Below are positions 1 to 8,374 of a DNA stretch of 64,000 bases, in pieces. The stretch comes from Roseibium sp. MMSF_3544 (GTDB taxonomy: Bacteria > Pseudomonadota > Alphaproteobacteria > Rhizobiales > Stappiaceae), in assembly GCF_030732845.1 (NCBI RefSeq), contig NZ_JASHKA010000001.1, positions 434,001-498,000 on the forward strand. Direction: 5' to 3'. Each line of letters begins with the position of its first letter. The stretch's first letter is position 1. The translations under genes and the position numbers were made by a program. The notes under the pieces are model-generated. The model did no database searches and was not told the DNA's origin. It saw only the letters and a program-made list of their open reading frames with translations.

Positions 1-582
1 GGACGGACCCAACACGATCTGATGATCGATGAGGTCAGACGGCTGGGTCGGGTACCCCGCACGTTCGAGGTACTTTGGAGAGGCTGTAATGATACGCGGC
101 GGATTCCCGAGCTTTCTTGCGACCATGGTAGAGTCGTCCAGCGGTCCGTAGCGGATTGCAACGTCAATTGCTTCGTCAATCAGGTCTTGCCGCGAATCCG
201 TCAGAACAAGCTCTACTTTGAGTTTTGGATGGTCTGCCAGAAATGAAGGCAAGATCGGTATGATTTCCCTTTGCGCAAAACTGGTTGCGGCGCCGACCCT
301 CAATTTGCCGCGTAGCTCACCTGACCCGCGGACAAAGTGATTTGCCTCCTCAATGTCCGCGAGGATCGGCTCGACCCTTGTCAGATATTCTTCCCCGGCT
401 TCGGTCAGTCTTACGGCATGCGTCGACCGCGCAAACAGCAGGACTCCAAGATCTTTTTCCAGGTTCGAAATAATGCGGGACACTGACGGTTGCGACAGGC
501 CGACCTCCTTGCCGGCAGCGGTAAAGCTGCCGGTGCGGGCCACGCGCGAAAACAGGTGAAGTGTCGAAAAGCTGTCGGTCAT
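1..582 (-). CDS. LysR family transcriptional regulator (3' end outside window)
   Basis: The reverse strand reads without a stop from an ATG at 582 to the window edge, giving 194 residues of a protein family usually about 300 long. The N-terminus is a LysR winged helix: TGSFTAAGKEVGLSQPSVSR at about residues 12-31 is the recognition helix region, followed by LFARSTHAVRLTEAGEEYL. The start of the effector domain follows (GKLRVGAATSFAQREIIPIL). It is divergent from the Tat-exported hydrolase gene at 754, so it probably controls that gene and perhaps the redox genes downstream. The ligand cannot be read from what is visible. Confidence 0.93.
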   Translation of the reverse strand, partial: MTDSFSTLHLFSRVARTGSFTAAGKEVGLSQPSVSRIISNLEKDLGVLLFARSTHAVRLTEAGEEYLTRVEPILADIEEANHFVRGSGELRGKLRVGAATSFAQREIIPILPSFLADHPKLKVELVLTDSRQDLIDEAIDVAIRYGPLDDSTMVARKLGNPPRIITASPKYLERAGYPTQPSDLIDHQIVLGPS

Positions 583-590
583 TTGCTTCT

Positions 591-655
591 CAAATAACAG
601 TTAGATGCATTTAGACGCTACCGTCCAAAACTTCTATGAGCAACTTAGAATGCAT
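591..655. promoter_or_regulatory. Candidate LysR binding region
   Basis: The gap between the LysR start (582) and the hydrolase gene (754) contains CAAATAACAGTTA at 591-603, then TTAGATGCAT at 601-610 and a near-repeat TTAGAATGCAT at 645-655. A close copy of the first motif, CAAATAACCATTA, lies at 2510-2522 before the peroxiredoxin-like gene. Repeated motifs in a divergent LysR intergenic region are typical of operators; assignment to this regulator is inference. Confidence 0.4.
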
Positions 656-753
656 CGCTCCAGGTCAAAGGTGAGCGCTTTGTCCAGGCCCAGTCCAGCG
701 TCCGAGCATTTCGCGAGGACATAGAGTGTCTGATTGCATCGAGAGAACGAGAA

Positions 754-1662
754 ATGACCAGACAGATTATCAATCGGCGACAGTTTGTGGGCTCTGCCCT
801 AGCCGGAACAGTTGCCGTATTGGCCTCCCGCGCGAATGCAGCAACAGGCGTCGCGGTTGGGCACAAGCAGGTGTTGGCTCTTTCCGACGGACATTTCAAC
901 ATGCCGGTGGACATGTTTCTCGGTACGCCGGAAAGCTTGCGCGCCAAGCTTGGCAACCCGGCGCAGATTGCAGCGAACACCTATGCTTACCGCACAGAAG
1001 AACGAACCTTCCTATTTGACGCCGGTGCAGGCAGGAGCGACTTCATCACAAAGGCCTTTCCGACCGCAAGCAAGCTACCCGAAGACTTGCAACTTGCCGG
1101 GATCGCTTCGGAAGACGTGACCGATATTGTCATTACGCATATGCATCCGGATCACGTTGGAGGTTTGGCCGCAGGCAATCGAATTGCCTTCCCGAACGCT
1201 CGCATTCACATCGCCGCGTCCGAGTGGAATTTTTGGAACGCGCAAGGATTCGATACCGCTGCACCTGATGCGATGCGCCCGATGGTGGCGGCCGTGCAGG
1301 AAATTTCCAGGGTCGTTGAACACAATGTTGTTCTTCACAACGGCTCGGCTGATTTCGGAGACGGAGTGAATGTTATTCCAGCGCCGGGTCACACGCCCGG
1401 ACACACGGCTGTCGTTCTGGACGGAGGCCGAGAGCAACTGGTTCTGGTCGGCGATCTGACCGTGCATGAAGACGTGCATTTTGCAAACCCTGCCTACGGC
1501 TGGGCGCTCGACATCGACGGCGATCAAGCCGTGAAATCGCGCAAAACGCTCCTCGACATGATTTCAACCGATGGCCTGATCATGGGAGCTGCCCATGTCT
1601 CCAGACCTGGTGTCGGTCGCGTTGAGCGCAACGGCAGCGGCTTTCGTTTCCTTCCTCTCTAA
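754..1662 (+). CDS. MBL-fold metallo-hydrolase with Tat signal
   Basis: A 302-residue metallo-beta-lactamase-fold hydrolase. The N-terminus has a twin-arginine signal (NRRQFVGSALAG, then ASRANAA), so export of a folded, metal-loaded protein is expected. The binuclear metal site is complete: HMHPDH at about residues 129-134, His213 in PGHTPGH, Asp234 in VGDLTVH and His281 in GAAHVSRPG. Lactonases, thiolesterases and related hydrolases share this fold and the sequence does not decide the substrate. It is followed after 27 bases by the AhpD-like gene and is divergent from the LysR gene, so a LysR-controlled two-gene unit is likely. Confidence 0.9.
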   Translation: MTRQIINRRQFVGSALAGTVAVLASRANAATGVAVGHKQVLALSDGHFNMPVDMFLGTPESLRAKLGNPAQIAANTYAYRTEERTFLFDAGAGRSDFITKAFPTASKLPEDLQLAGIASEDVTDIVITHMHPDHVGGLAAGNRIAFPNARIHIAASEWNFWNAQGFDTAAPDAMRPMVAAVQEISRVVEHNVVLHNGSADFGDGVNVIPAPGHTPGHTAVVLDGGREQLVLVGDLTVHEDVHFANPAYGWALDIDGDQAVKSRKTLLDMISTDGLIMGAAHVSRPGVGRVERNGSGFRFLPL

Positions 1663-1689
1663 CTGTCCAGATATGTATCGGAAAATCCA

Positions 1690-2253
1690 ATGGCTACCTA
1701 TTTGCAATACACGATCGAGAACGCCCCCGAGGCGTCCAAGCCTATCCTTCAAGGCATTCAGAAAAAGCTGGGCTTTGTGCCGAACCTGATGGCCACCATG
1801 GCAGAAGCGCCGGTTTTGGTGGAAAGCTACATGACCATGATGGGCATTTTCGACAAGACGGATCTCACGCCGACCGAGCGCGAGATTATCCTGATGACCA
1901 ACAACCGCCTGAACGGATGCACGTATTGTATGGCTGCGCATACCGCGGCATCCAAGATGACCGGTGTGGATCCTGGTGTCCTTGAAGCCCTGCGAGCGGG
2001 TACACCGATTGCAGATCCAAAGCTGGAGGCTTTGCGGAAGTTTGCAGTGATCATCAACCAATCGCGCGGTTGGGCGAGCGAAGAACAGGTCGATGAACTG
2101 ATTGCCGCCGGCTACACAAAGCAGACTGTTCTGGAAGTGATCGCAGGAACAGCCCTCAAGGTCTTGTCAAACTACACCACCCACATCGTCCATCCCCCTC
2201 TCGACAAAGCATTTGAACCGATGGCATGGACCGCGGAGATGGCTGCCGAATAG
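1690..2253 (+). CDS. Carboxymuconolactone decarboxylase/AhpD family protein
   Basis: A 187-residue all-helical protein of the CMD/AhpD superfamily. The redox motif is intact: GCTYCMAAH places Cys77, Cys80 and His84 in the E...CxxC...H arrangement of AhpD-type alkylhydroperoxidases, which reduce hydroperoxides or regenerate peroxiredoxins. The family length (150-200 residues) fits. It lies 27 bases after the Tat-exported hydrolase gene and upstream of two other CxxC proteins, which suggests a thiol-redox role. Its physiological substrate is not evident. Confidence 0.9.
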   Translation: MATYLQYTIENAPEASKPILQGIQKKLGFVPNLMATMAEAPVLVESYMTMMGIFDKTDLTPTEREIILMTNNRLNGCTYCMAAHTAASKMTGVDPGVLEALRAGTPIADPKLEALRKFAVIINQSRGWASEEQVDELIAAGYTKQTVLEVIAGTALKVLSNYTTHIVHPPLDKAFEPMAWTAEMAAE

Positions 2254-2635
2254 CGGGGGTTGCGCGCCCGGACGATTTGTTGCCTTTCAGCTCGTCGCGC
2301 ATCGGTCGAACGGGTGTTCGCTCGATCGCCTCCGTAAGCATTCGGCGCAACACCAGGAAAGGTTGGGCGTATCCACCCCAGATCTGCAAATCCCTCGGGA
2401 CTATTCAGTGAGCCAAAATTGTCGGGTGGTGCACTTCCGGGGCGCCGCCCGTCTTCGTCTTCCAATGGTCCCAGGTGTCATGATTGACCGATTTTGTTCA
2501 TACGTTTTTCAAATAACCATTACTCATTGAGCCTGTCTACCGTGATGAATTCAACTGACCGATATTGAGGTCAGGCGGCGCGAATTGCACAGGCCCTGCC
2601 AGCAACAAAAACCCTTGAAACGGAGATTTAAAAAA
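2254..2635. other. 382-base gap with LysR-like motif and small hairpin
   Basis: No coding region is convincing here. CAAATAACCATTA at 2510-2522 resembles the motif in the LysR intergenic region at 591-603. An inverted repeat CTGACC/GGTCAG with an 8-base loop lies at 2555-2574. This is probably the promoter region of the peroxiredoxin-like gene. Confidence 0.4.
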
Positions 2636-3298
2636 ATGTCCCTCCAAGCAAAACTCGACGGTTTCAAAGCCAAATTCAAGACGATGGCCCCTGAGGGAGC
2701 GTTCGACACCTTTGCGCGTTCAACCCAGGAGCTGATCGATAGCGGACAGGCCGAGCGCGCGCTCAAGGCCGGTGAAAAGGTTCCGGATTTTGTACTGACG
2801 GACTCGGACCGGAACGAAGTCAGCTTAAGAGACCTGCTGGCCGAAGGCCCGGTCGTCCTGACGTTCTATCGCGGCGTCTGGTGCCCCTACTGCAACATCG
2901 AGCTTCAGGCGCTGGAAGAGGTTGCCGCTGATATTCGTGCCCGTGGCGCCTCATTGGTTGCGATCTCCATGCAGGGTGCTGCAGACAGCCGTAAATCCCA
3001 AAAGGACAACAAACTCAGCTTCCCTATCCTGACAGACAAAAACGGTGAGCTGGCAGACAAGCTCGGCATCCGTTGGTCTTTGCAGGACTACGTGATCCCG
3101 TTCCACCAGGGCTTCGGCGTTGAACTGCCCCGCATCCACGGGGACGGCCAGTGGAACCTGCCGATGCCGGCGCGCTACGTCGTCGACGCCGATGGCACCA
3201 TCGCTTACGCCGAAGTGAACCCCGACTACACCCGTCGTCCAGAGCCGGCAGACCTGTTCCCGGTTCTGGATAATCTGGCATCCACTGCTGCCGCCTGA
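2636..3298 (+). CDS. Peroxiredoxin-like (AhpC/TSA) protein
   Basis: A 220-residue thioredoxin-fold protein of the AhpC/TSA superfamily. The active site is GVWCPYC (Cys83, Cys86), a CxxC form rather than the single peroxidatic Cys of classical peroxiredoxins; the sheet and helix around it (VVLTFYRG, SFPILTDKNGELADKLGI, RYVVDADGTIAYAEVNPDYTRR) are typical of the peroxiredoxin-like family. The start at 2636 (MSLQAKLDG) is preferred over an upstream in-frame ATG because GGAGAT lies just before it. It probably reduces peroxides or protein disulfides in the cytoplasm. A hairpin follows the stop codon. Confidence 0.88.
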   Translation: MSLQAKLDGFKAKFKTMAPEGAFDTFARSTQELIDSGQAERALKAGEKVPDFVLTDSDRNEVSLRDLLAEGPVVLTFYRGVWCPYCNIELQALEEVAADIRARGASLVAISMQGAADSRKSQKDNKLSFPILTDKNGELADKLGIRWSLQDYVIPFHQGFGVELPRIHGDGQWNLPMPARYVVDADGTIAYAEVNPDYTRRPEPADLFPVLDNLASTAAA

Positions 3299-3307
3299 TC
3301 CGCTCCC

Positions 3308-3329
3308 GCGCCTCATTTAGATGAGGCGC
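3308..3329 (+). terminator. Hairpin after the peroxiredoxin-like gene
   Basis: A perfect 9-bp stem GCGCCTCAT/ATGAGGCGC with a TTAG loop lies 10 bases after the stop. It has no T tract, so it may be a weak terminator or an mRNA-stabilising structure. Confidence 0.45.
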
Positions 3330-3431
3330 AGGTTCCTGGTCCAGTGAGCGTGTCTTGAAAGTTGCTCCCCTGCGTCTCGCTCAACTGTCCCGACTTGATG
3401 CTGAATTTCGGAAATCGAAGGAAATCTTGTT

Positions 3432-4307
3432 ATGAAAGGTAAACTTATCCTCCCGTACATCATGCTGAATCTCCTCTCTGGCGTCGGTTCTGGTGTCATG
3501 TTCTGGTGGTCGAATTACGATCCGATCTGGATCGGTGCATTCTTCGCCACTTTCCCGATGCCGTTTTTCCTTATGGTGCTCAGCCAGACATTCGGCATAG
3601 CGCGGACCTCCAAACGCCTCCCGATTCTCCAGCTGATCAGCTTTGCCGCCTTGGCGCAGGTTGCCTTCGTCATGTACACCCGCGGTGGCCCGTCGACACT
3701 GTTTGAGTATGCGGCACTTGGGATCACGGTTTTCGGCGTGCTCACAATGCAGTGGTATATCTGGATCTTTTCCGACTACGGCCGCAAGAAAAGCGCCGCC
3801 ATTATGAAAGGCAAGGCGCTGCCTGAGCTTCCCCTGCAACGCCTCGACACATCCAGGACCACAACGGCGTCGTTTGTTGGCGAAAAAACATTGATCGTGT
3901 TCTTCCGCGCCAACTGGTGTCCGTTCTGCATGAATCAGCTCAAGGAAGTTCGGGCGCAAGCAGATCGCCTTGCAAAGGCAGGTGTAAAGGTCAAATTCGT
4001 CTCCAACCAGGGCATTGAGAACTCGACCAAACTCGCCAAGGATCTGAAGCTGCCGGATCACTTCGAGATCTTTCAGGACCAAGACCTACGAGCTGCCAGG
4101 GCACTCGGTATCGAAGATATCGGCGGTGCGCCTTCGGGCATGCCTGGCTACCCGGCTGACACTGTCATGGCGACGGTGATCGCGCTCGATGCGAACGGGA
4201 ACGTTCTGTTCGGTGACGAGACCGACAACTACCGCGTTCGTCCGCATCCCGACACCTTCCTACCTGTATTTGAAGACAAGAATGGTGCGACGCGGTTCGC
4301 CGCCTGA
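3432..4307 (+). CDS. Membrane-anchored thioredoxin-fold (peroxiredoxin-like) protein
   Basis: A 291-residue fusion. Residues about 5-112 form four hydrophobic segments (starting KLILPYIMLNLLSG, PIWIGAFFATFPMPFF, LISFAALAQVAFV and YAALGITVFGVLTMQWYIWIF). Residues about 125-285 are an AhpC/TSA-type thioredoxin domain with RANWCPFC (Cys163, Cys166). AAGGAAA precedes the ATG. With an even number of segments, the redox domain is predicted on the same face as the N-terminus, most simply the cytoplasm. It follows the soluble paralogue and may couple membrane or quinone redox state to thiol chemistry; that role is inference. Confidence 0.82.
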   Translation: MKGKLILPYIMLNLLSGVGSGVMFWWSNYDPIWIGAFFATFPMPFFLMVLSQTFGIARTSKRLPILQLISFAALAQVAFVMYTRGGPSTLFEYAALGITVFGVLTMQWYIWIFSDYGRKKSAAIMKGKALPELPLQRLDTSRTTTASFVGEKTLIVFFRANWCPFCMNQLKEVRAQADRLAKAGVKVKFVSNQGIENSTKLAKDLKLPDHFEIFQDQDLRAARALGIEDIGGAPSGMPGYPADTVMATVIALDANGNVLFGDETDNYRVRPHPDTFLPVFEDKNGATRFAA

Positions 4308-4329
4308 TGCGGTCGTCCCCCCATCTGAC

Positions 4330-4350
4330 GCCGCGGCTCACGGCCGCGGC
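4330..4350 (+). terminator. GC-rich hairpin between redox genes
   Basis: GCCGCGGC repeated as an inverted repeat (4330-4337 and 4343-4350) lies between the membrane redox gene and the dehydrogenase gene. No T tract follows, so it may attenuate rather than end transcription. Confidence 0.35.
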
Positions 4351-4386
4351 GCGGCTACAATCCTCCAAATTCGAAGTGACTATCAA

Positions 4387-5121
4387 ATGACCTATGATCT
4401 CCAGGGAAAAACAGCTCTCGTGACTGGCGGCGCGCGCGGTATTGGCGCAGCGATCGTTGAACGTCTGGCTTCCGAGGGCGTCAAAACGGCCTTCACCTAT
4501 GTCAGCAATCAGGCTACAGCCGAAGATCTGGCCTCGCGCCTCGGCCCAAACACCCTTGCTATCCAAGCGGATGCGGCCGATCCCGGGCAGACCAGAGCCG
4601 CGGTCGCCAAAACAGTCGATGCTTTCGGCCACATCGATATTCTGGTCCACAACGCCGGTGTCTTTCGCACTGGCCCGATTACCGATTTCGATTTCGATGC
4701 CTACCGCCAGCAATCCGCAATTAACGTGGATGCGGTCTATGCAGGAACCCACGCCGCAGTTCCTCATATTCCGGACGGTGGCCGCATCATCGTGATCTCG
4801 TCGGTAAACGCAAAGCGGATGCCGTTTGAAGGCTTTGCCGCTTACGGTGCGACCAAAGCCGCGACGACAGCGCTGGTGAAGGGGTGGGCGAGAGATCTGG
4901 GAGCACGCAACATACTGGTCAACGCGATCCAACCGGGCCCTGTCGATACCGATCTCAATCCTGCGGCGGGACCGTTCTTCGAACCTGTATCGGCTTTGAC
5001 AGCATTGAAGCGGTACGGAAATCCCTCCGAGATTGCCAATATCGTGGCCTTTCTTGCGAGCGATCAGGCCAGCTTCATCACCGGCGCCGCGATCGATGTT
5101 GATGGCGGCATGGCGCTTTAA
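4387..5121 (+). CDS. SDR family oxidoreductase
   Basis: A 244-residue classical short-chain dehydrogenase. It has the nucleotide-binding TGGARGIG (residues 13-20), the structural NAG motif (residues 89-91), and the catalytic Ser138/139-Tyr153-Lys157 set (YGATK). A C-terminal GAAIDVDGG signature is present. A basic residue directly after the first Gly pair (Arg17) suggests NADP(H). The start at 4387 gives the canonical short N-terminus (MTYDLQGKTALVTGG); a longer in-frame reading upstream would overlap the preceding gene by more than 100 bases. Substrate unknown; the best-known relatives are 3-oxoacyl-ACP reductase-like enzymes. Confidence 0.9.
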   Translation: MTYDLQGKTALVTGGARGIGAAIVERLASEGVKTAFTYVSNQATAEDLASRLGPNTLAIQADAADPGQTRAAVAKTVDAFGHIDILVHNAGVFRTGPITDFDFDAYRQQSAINVDAVYAGTHAAVPHIPDGGRIIVISSVNAKRMPFEGFAAYGATKAATTALVKGWARDLGARNILVNAIQPGPVDTDLNPAAGPFFEPVSALTALKRYGNPSEIANIVAFLASDQASFITGAAIDVDGGMAL

Positions 5122-5190
5122 ACTACACCGTGCGAAACAGCTGATCGCGCTGGGGGTGATTTAAAGTCGATCAGACTAAAGCGTCCCTCG

Positions 5191-5219
5191 AGCCGGCTAA
5201 AATTGGAAGCCGGCTATTT
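5191..5219 (+). terminator. Terminator-like hairpin after SDR gene
   Basis: AGCCGGCT at 5191-5198 pairs with AGCCGGCT at 5208-5215 around a 9-base loop, followed by ATTT. It lies between convergent genes. Confidence 0.45.
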
Positions 5220-5285
5220 CAGGAACCTGGTTGGTCCAATCGAACACGACTGGCGATATGGGCACCTGAATTTCACCGCGTCAGC

Positions 5286-6032
5286 TCAGCGCGCCCAACT
5301 ATTCAGGTCCTCGGCAAAACCGGTCACTGCCGCCTCGATGAGGGCCTTGCCGTGTTTTGGTGTTGCCAGCGCTGAATGCGATCCCACGCGGCCATCCGGA
5401 AAGGTGCGGCGGTGTTCGTCAGGAGGGCCGTGCCGGTCACCCGCGTGGGCCCTGATGTAGTCTGCCGACAGTTTCCGCGGCGGCTCTGTTGCCGAGCCCG
5501 GCGGCAGAATACGGTGGGTTGCTTGAGTGATCGCGACTTCAGAAGGCGTCGCGTGCATGCCCTCCCAGTCGCCATAAAGATCCCTGCGGAGTTTGTTCAC
5601 GGCTTCAAAGTCCCACCAGGAACGAATTCGGATCTCCAATCTGTCACCGGCACTTACTTCTGCCTCGCTGGCGGCCTGGCCGACCGGTACGAGGTTTGCG
5701 CCGTGGCCGTTGAAAAAATAGATCCGTTCAAATCCTTGACCGTGCAGGCATGAAATTATCTCCGACACCATTGTTTTAAATGTTGCCGCCGACACCGAAA
5801 TTGTGCCCGGAAACGCGGTGTTGAAGGGTGCAGGCGTCAAGGCCAGTGTGGGCGCAACAAGCGTTCCGGTTCTCTCTCCGGCTAGCCGGGCGATAGTCTG
5901 GGCGCAGAGCGCGTCCGTGCCGATCAGGCCCATGGGGCCGTGCTGCTCGGTCGAGCCGACAGGCAGGATGATGGTCCGGTTTTGCTCAAGATAGGTTTCC
6001 ACCTCAAGCCAACTGGCGAGATCAAGCCTCAT
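5286..6032 (-). CDS. Creatininase family protein
   Basis: A 248-residue creatininase-family amidohydrolase. The metal-binding signature is GSTEQHGP with Glu29 and His31, then Asp40 (IGTDAL); FFNGHGAN and ATPSEVA supply the remaining metal-binding positions. The family opens cyclic amides (creatinine to creatine) or cleaves formamide-type bonds in cofactor maturation. The start at 6032 is chosen because its ATG overlaps the stop of the upstream GST gene by four bases (ATGA), a sign of translational coupling; an ATG at 6047 is also possible. It is the distal gene of a reverse-strand unit with the GST and solute-binding protein genes. Substrate unknown. Confidence 0.88.
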   Translation of the reverse strand: MRLDLASWLEVETYLEQNRTIILPVGSTEQHGPMGLIGTDALCAQTIARLAGERTGTLVAPTLALTPAPFNTAFPGTISVSAATFKTMVSEIISCLHGQGFERIYFFNGHGANLVPVGQAASEAEVSAGDRLEIRIRSWWDFEAVNKLRRDLYGDWEGMHATPSEVAITQATHRILPPGSATEPPRKLSADYIRAHAGDRHGPPDEHRRTFPDGRVGSHSALATPKHGKALIEAAVTGFAEDLNSWAR

Positions 6033-6676
6033 TTGGATGCCATCCATGTCTTGAGACGGGGTCCATATTGGGACAGCTCATCGGAAACGGCCTTGTGCGC
6101 GTGTAAGTTCTTAAGATGGTGCCGGAGACCGGGACTGAGGATCGGGTCCATCCGGAAGTAATCTGTGAGTTCTTCGATCCACATCGACGTCACCGGCAAA
6201 CCGCAATCGGCAAGTGTCAGCTTTGCCGTGGCTGCCGGAAGGAGTGTTTCCATCTGTGCCAGTCTTTCGGACAAGGCCTGCCACTTTTCGGAAACAGCTT
6301 GTGCGTTTGGCGCGCGTCCGATCATCGGAAAGAGGGCGCGCACAGCCGGCTCGAGCCGGGTGTCGTGAAATCGAGACCGCTCGCGGAGCCTTGCCCGTTC
6401 GAGACTGTTTCCCGGCAACATGTCGGGCTCCGGCCAGACCTCGTTCAGATACTCGGCAATTGCTTCACTGTCGCTCAGCAACTCGCCGTCATGCTCCAAG
6501 GCGGGAAGGCTGCCACCGGGGACGAGGTCCTTATACGCCTGAGATCCGTAGCCGCCGGGAGGGAGCACTTCTTCCCATTCCAGTTGCTTGTGACGGAGCA
6601 CAATGCGCAGCTTGGCACAATAAAGGCTTATGGGAACCGCGAAGAGCTTCAACATTCGAGGTGAGGGGCGCCGCAT
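6029..6676 (-). CDS. Glutathione S-transferase family protein
   Basis: A 215-residue two-domain GST. The N-terminal thioredoxin-like domain (LFAVPISLYCAKLRIVLRHK, GGSLPALEHDGELLSDSEAI) has the cis-Pro and Asp-Ser-Glu-Ala glutathione-binding signature. The C-terminal helical domain contains LTLADCGLPVT, the usual folding motif. The SLYCAK segment resembles maleylacetoacetate isomerase or zeta/beta-class active sites. An AAGGGG sequence supports the start at 6676; MLKLFAVPIS at 6655 is an alternative. It overlaps the creatininase-family gene, so the two products probably act on the same compound. Confidence 0.85.
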   Translation of the reverse strand: MRRPSPRMLKLFAVPISLYCAKLRIVLRHKQLEWEEVLPPGGYGSQAYKDLVPGGSLPALEHDGELLSDSEAIAEYLNEVWPEPDMLPGNSLERARLRERSRFHDTRLEPAVRALFPMIGRAPNAQAVSEKWQALSERLAQMETLLPAATAKLTLADCGLPVTSMWIEELTDYFRMDPILSPGLRHHLKNLHAHKAVSDELSQYGPRLKTWMASK

Positions 6677-6707
6677 GGTGGACGCCCCTTGTCCTTGCGT
6701 TCAGTCG

Positions 6708-7484
6708 TTATTCCTTGAGGCGCCACTTCTTGCCCAGGGCATCGAAGAACCCGCGCTCTTCCTTAAGCGCAATCCAGGTGTTGACGTAGTTGATCCAAAC
6801 CTGGTCGTCCTGCGGCAGCAGCATTGCGATCGGTGTTGGCGCCTTGGGGGCGGAGACCGGCACGATCATCATTTGCGGATATTTTTCCACCAGCTTCAGC
6901 GCTTCCACATTGGATGTGATGTGCGCGTCGGCGCGTCCTGCCAGAACTTCCTGAAAGTCACGGGCAGGTGCCTCGACAATCTGGTGTTTTGCATCGGGGA
7001 AAAACTCTTTGACCTGCTTTTCCTGTGTTGTGCCGAGCGTTGCCGCCACGGTGACGTCGCCGTTGTTGAGATCGCCCCAATCCTTGAACTTGTCCGCATT
7101 GGTTTCAAGGATCAGCGGAACCGTCGCCAGCGAGAAATAGGATGTCGAATATCCGGCGGCCTTTGCCCTTGCCGGAGAAACTGAGGCTGATCCGGTGATG
7201 TGATATTTGCCCGCGGTGACGCCGCTCACCAGCGTTTTCCAGTCCGTCGGAACGAATTCCACCTCGACGTTGAGGTCCTTGGCCAGTTCCGTCATGACGT
7301 CGATGTCATAGCCGGTGTAGGTGTTGTTTGCGACGTCTTTCATCGTCATGGGATTCCAGTCGCCGGTGGTGCCGACCTTAAGAACACCATTGTTCAGAAT
7401 ATCGTTGAGTGCCGACTGAGCAGATGCTGGAAGGGTGGCAAATGCCAGGAAGCAAAGCGTCACTGTTGTTTTGATCAGTTTCAT
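6708..7484 (-). CDS. Polar amino-acid type ABC transporter substrate-binding protein
   Basis: A 258-residue family 3 solute-binding protein. A signal peptide (MKLIKTTVTLCFLAFATLPA, cleavage after ASAQS) sends it to the periplasm. GVLKVGTTGDWNPMTM and YTGYDIDVMTELAKDLNVEV are the first-lobe family signatures. GTTQEKQVKEFFPDA and the Arg-containing AGRADAHITSN form the second lobe that binds the alpha-carboxylate of amino-acid-like ligands. It resembles cyclohexadienyl-dehydratase-like binding proteins, so an aromatic or cyclic amino compound is possible. AGGAGAA precedes the ATG. It is divergent from the ATPase and permease genes that presumably complete the importer. Confidence 0.88.
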   Translation of the reverse strand: MKLIKTTVTLCFLAFATLPASAQSALNDILNNGVLKVGTTGDWNPMTMKDVANNTYTGYDIDVMTELAKDLNVEVEFVPTDWKTLVSGVTAGKYHITGSASVSPARAKAAGYSTSYFSLATVPLILETNADKFKDWGDLNNGDVTVAATLGTTQEKQVKEFFPDAKHQIVEAPARDFQEVLAGRADAHITSNVEALKLVEKYPQMMIVPVSAPKAPTPIAMLLPQDDQVWINYVNTWIALKEERGFFDALGKKWRLKE

Positions 7485-7601
7485 GCCGTTCTCCTCTTAT
7501 GGTGAGGCGATGGTACTTTGTGCACTGCAGTTTTGCTAGGTGATAAATTTATTGCACTACACTCAAATGCATGACTAACTAATGGTCAAGACTTCCTTTT
7601 A

Positions 7602-7619
7602 GGCAAAATCGTTTTGTCC
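7602..7619. promoter_or_regulatory. Imperfect palindrome before the ABC operon
   Basis: GGCAAAATCGTTTTGTCC is an imperfect palindrome ending just before the ATPase start codon. It contains the GCAAAAT half-site that is part of the perfect palindrome at 9725-9745 in the same cluster. Both may be sites of the XRE-cupin regulator encoded at 10741; this is inference. Confidence 0.3.
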
Positions 7620-7628
7620 GTGAAAGCC

Positions 7629-8357
7629 ATGATCACAGTTGAAAATATTTCAAAGAAATTCGGAGACTTTCACGCCCTGAAAAGCGTTTCACTTGAAGTG
7701 CTTACGGGAGAAAAGGTGGTGGTGTGCGGACCATCCGGCTCCGGCAAGTCAACGCTGATCCGGTGCATCAATGGACTCGAGCGTCACGATGATGGGCTGA
7801 TTGAAGTCGCGGGACACAAGTTGACACACACCAACGCCAGCCTGCGTGCGGTGCGGTCGTCCGTCGGCATGGTGTTTCAGCAGTTCAATTTGTTTCCGCA
7901 CCTGACCGTGAAGCAAAATCTGACGCTCGGGCCGCTCAGAACGCGGAAACTGTCGCAATCGGATGCCGACAAGCTGGCAATGTCCTACCTGGAGCGTGTG
8001 CGCATCCCGGAGCAGGCCGACAAATATCCCCGGCAGCTTTCCGGTGGTCAGCAGCAGCGTGTCGCGATCGCACGGTCCTTGTGCATGGAGCCGCAAATCA
8101 TGCTGTTCGACGAGCCGACATCCGCGCTTGATCCGGAAATGATCAATGAGGTGCTGGACGTCATGAGCGAGTTGGCCGGCAGCGGCATGACGATGATCTG
8201 CGTCACCCATGAAATGGGCTTTGCGAAACGCGTCGCGGACACGATGGTGTTCATGGATCACGGCGAGATTGTCGAAAAGGCACCGCCGGAACAGTTCTTC
8301 AGCAATCCCGGGACCGAACGGTGCCGGGATTTTCTTTCAAAAATCCTCGCGCATTGA
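7629..8357 (+). CDS. Amino acid ABC transporter ATP-binding protein
   Basis: A 242-residue ATPase of the polar amino acid uptake (GlnQ/HisP) type. Walker A is GPSGSGKST (residues 34-42), the Q-loop is QQFNLFPH, the signature is LSGGQQQR, Walker B and D-loop are LFDEPTSALD, and the H-loop is THE. The ATG at 7629 begins MITVENISKKFG, the usual family start; in-frame TTG (7614) and GTG (7620) codons lie just upstream. It is the first gene of a tight forward unit with the permease and catabolic genes, and is divergent from the cognate binding protein. Confidence 0.93.
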   Translation: MITVENISKKFGDFHALKSVSLEVLTGEKVVVCGPSGSGKSTLIRCINGLERHDDGLIEVAGHKLTHTNASLRAVRSSVGMVFQQFNLFPHLTVKQNLTLGPLRTRKLSQSDADKLAMSYLERVRIPEQADKYPRQLSGGQQQRVAIARSLCMEPQIMLFDEPTSALDPEMINEVLDVMSELAGSGMTMICVTHEMGFAKRVADTMVFMDHGEIVEKAPPEQFFSNPGTERCRDFLSKILAH

Positions 8358-8374
8358 GACAGGGAGAGGGCCGG

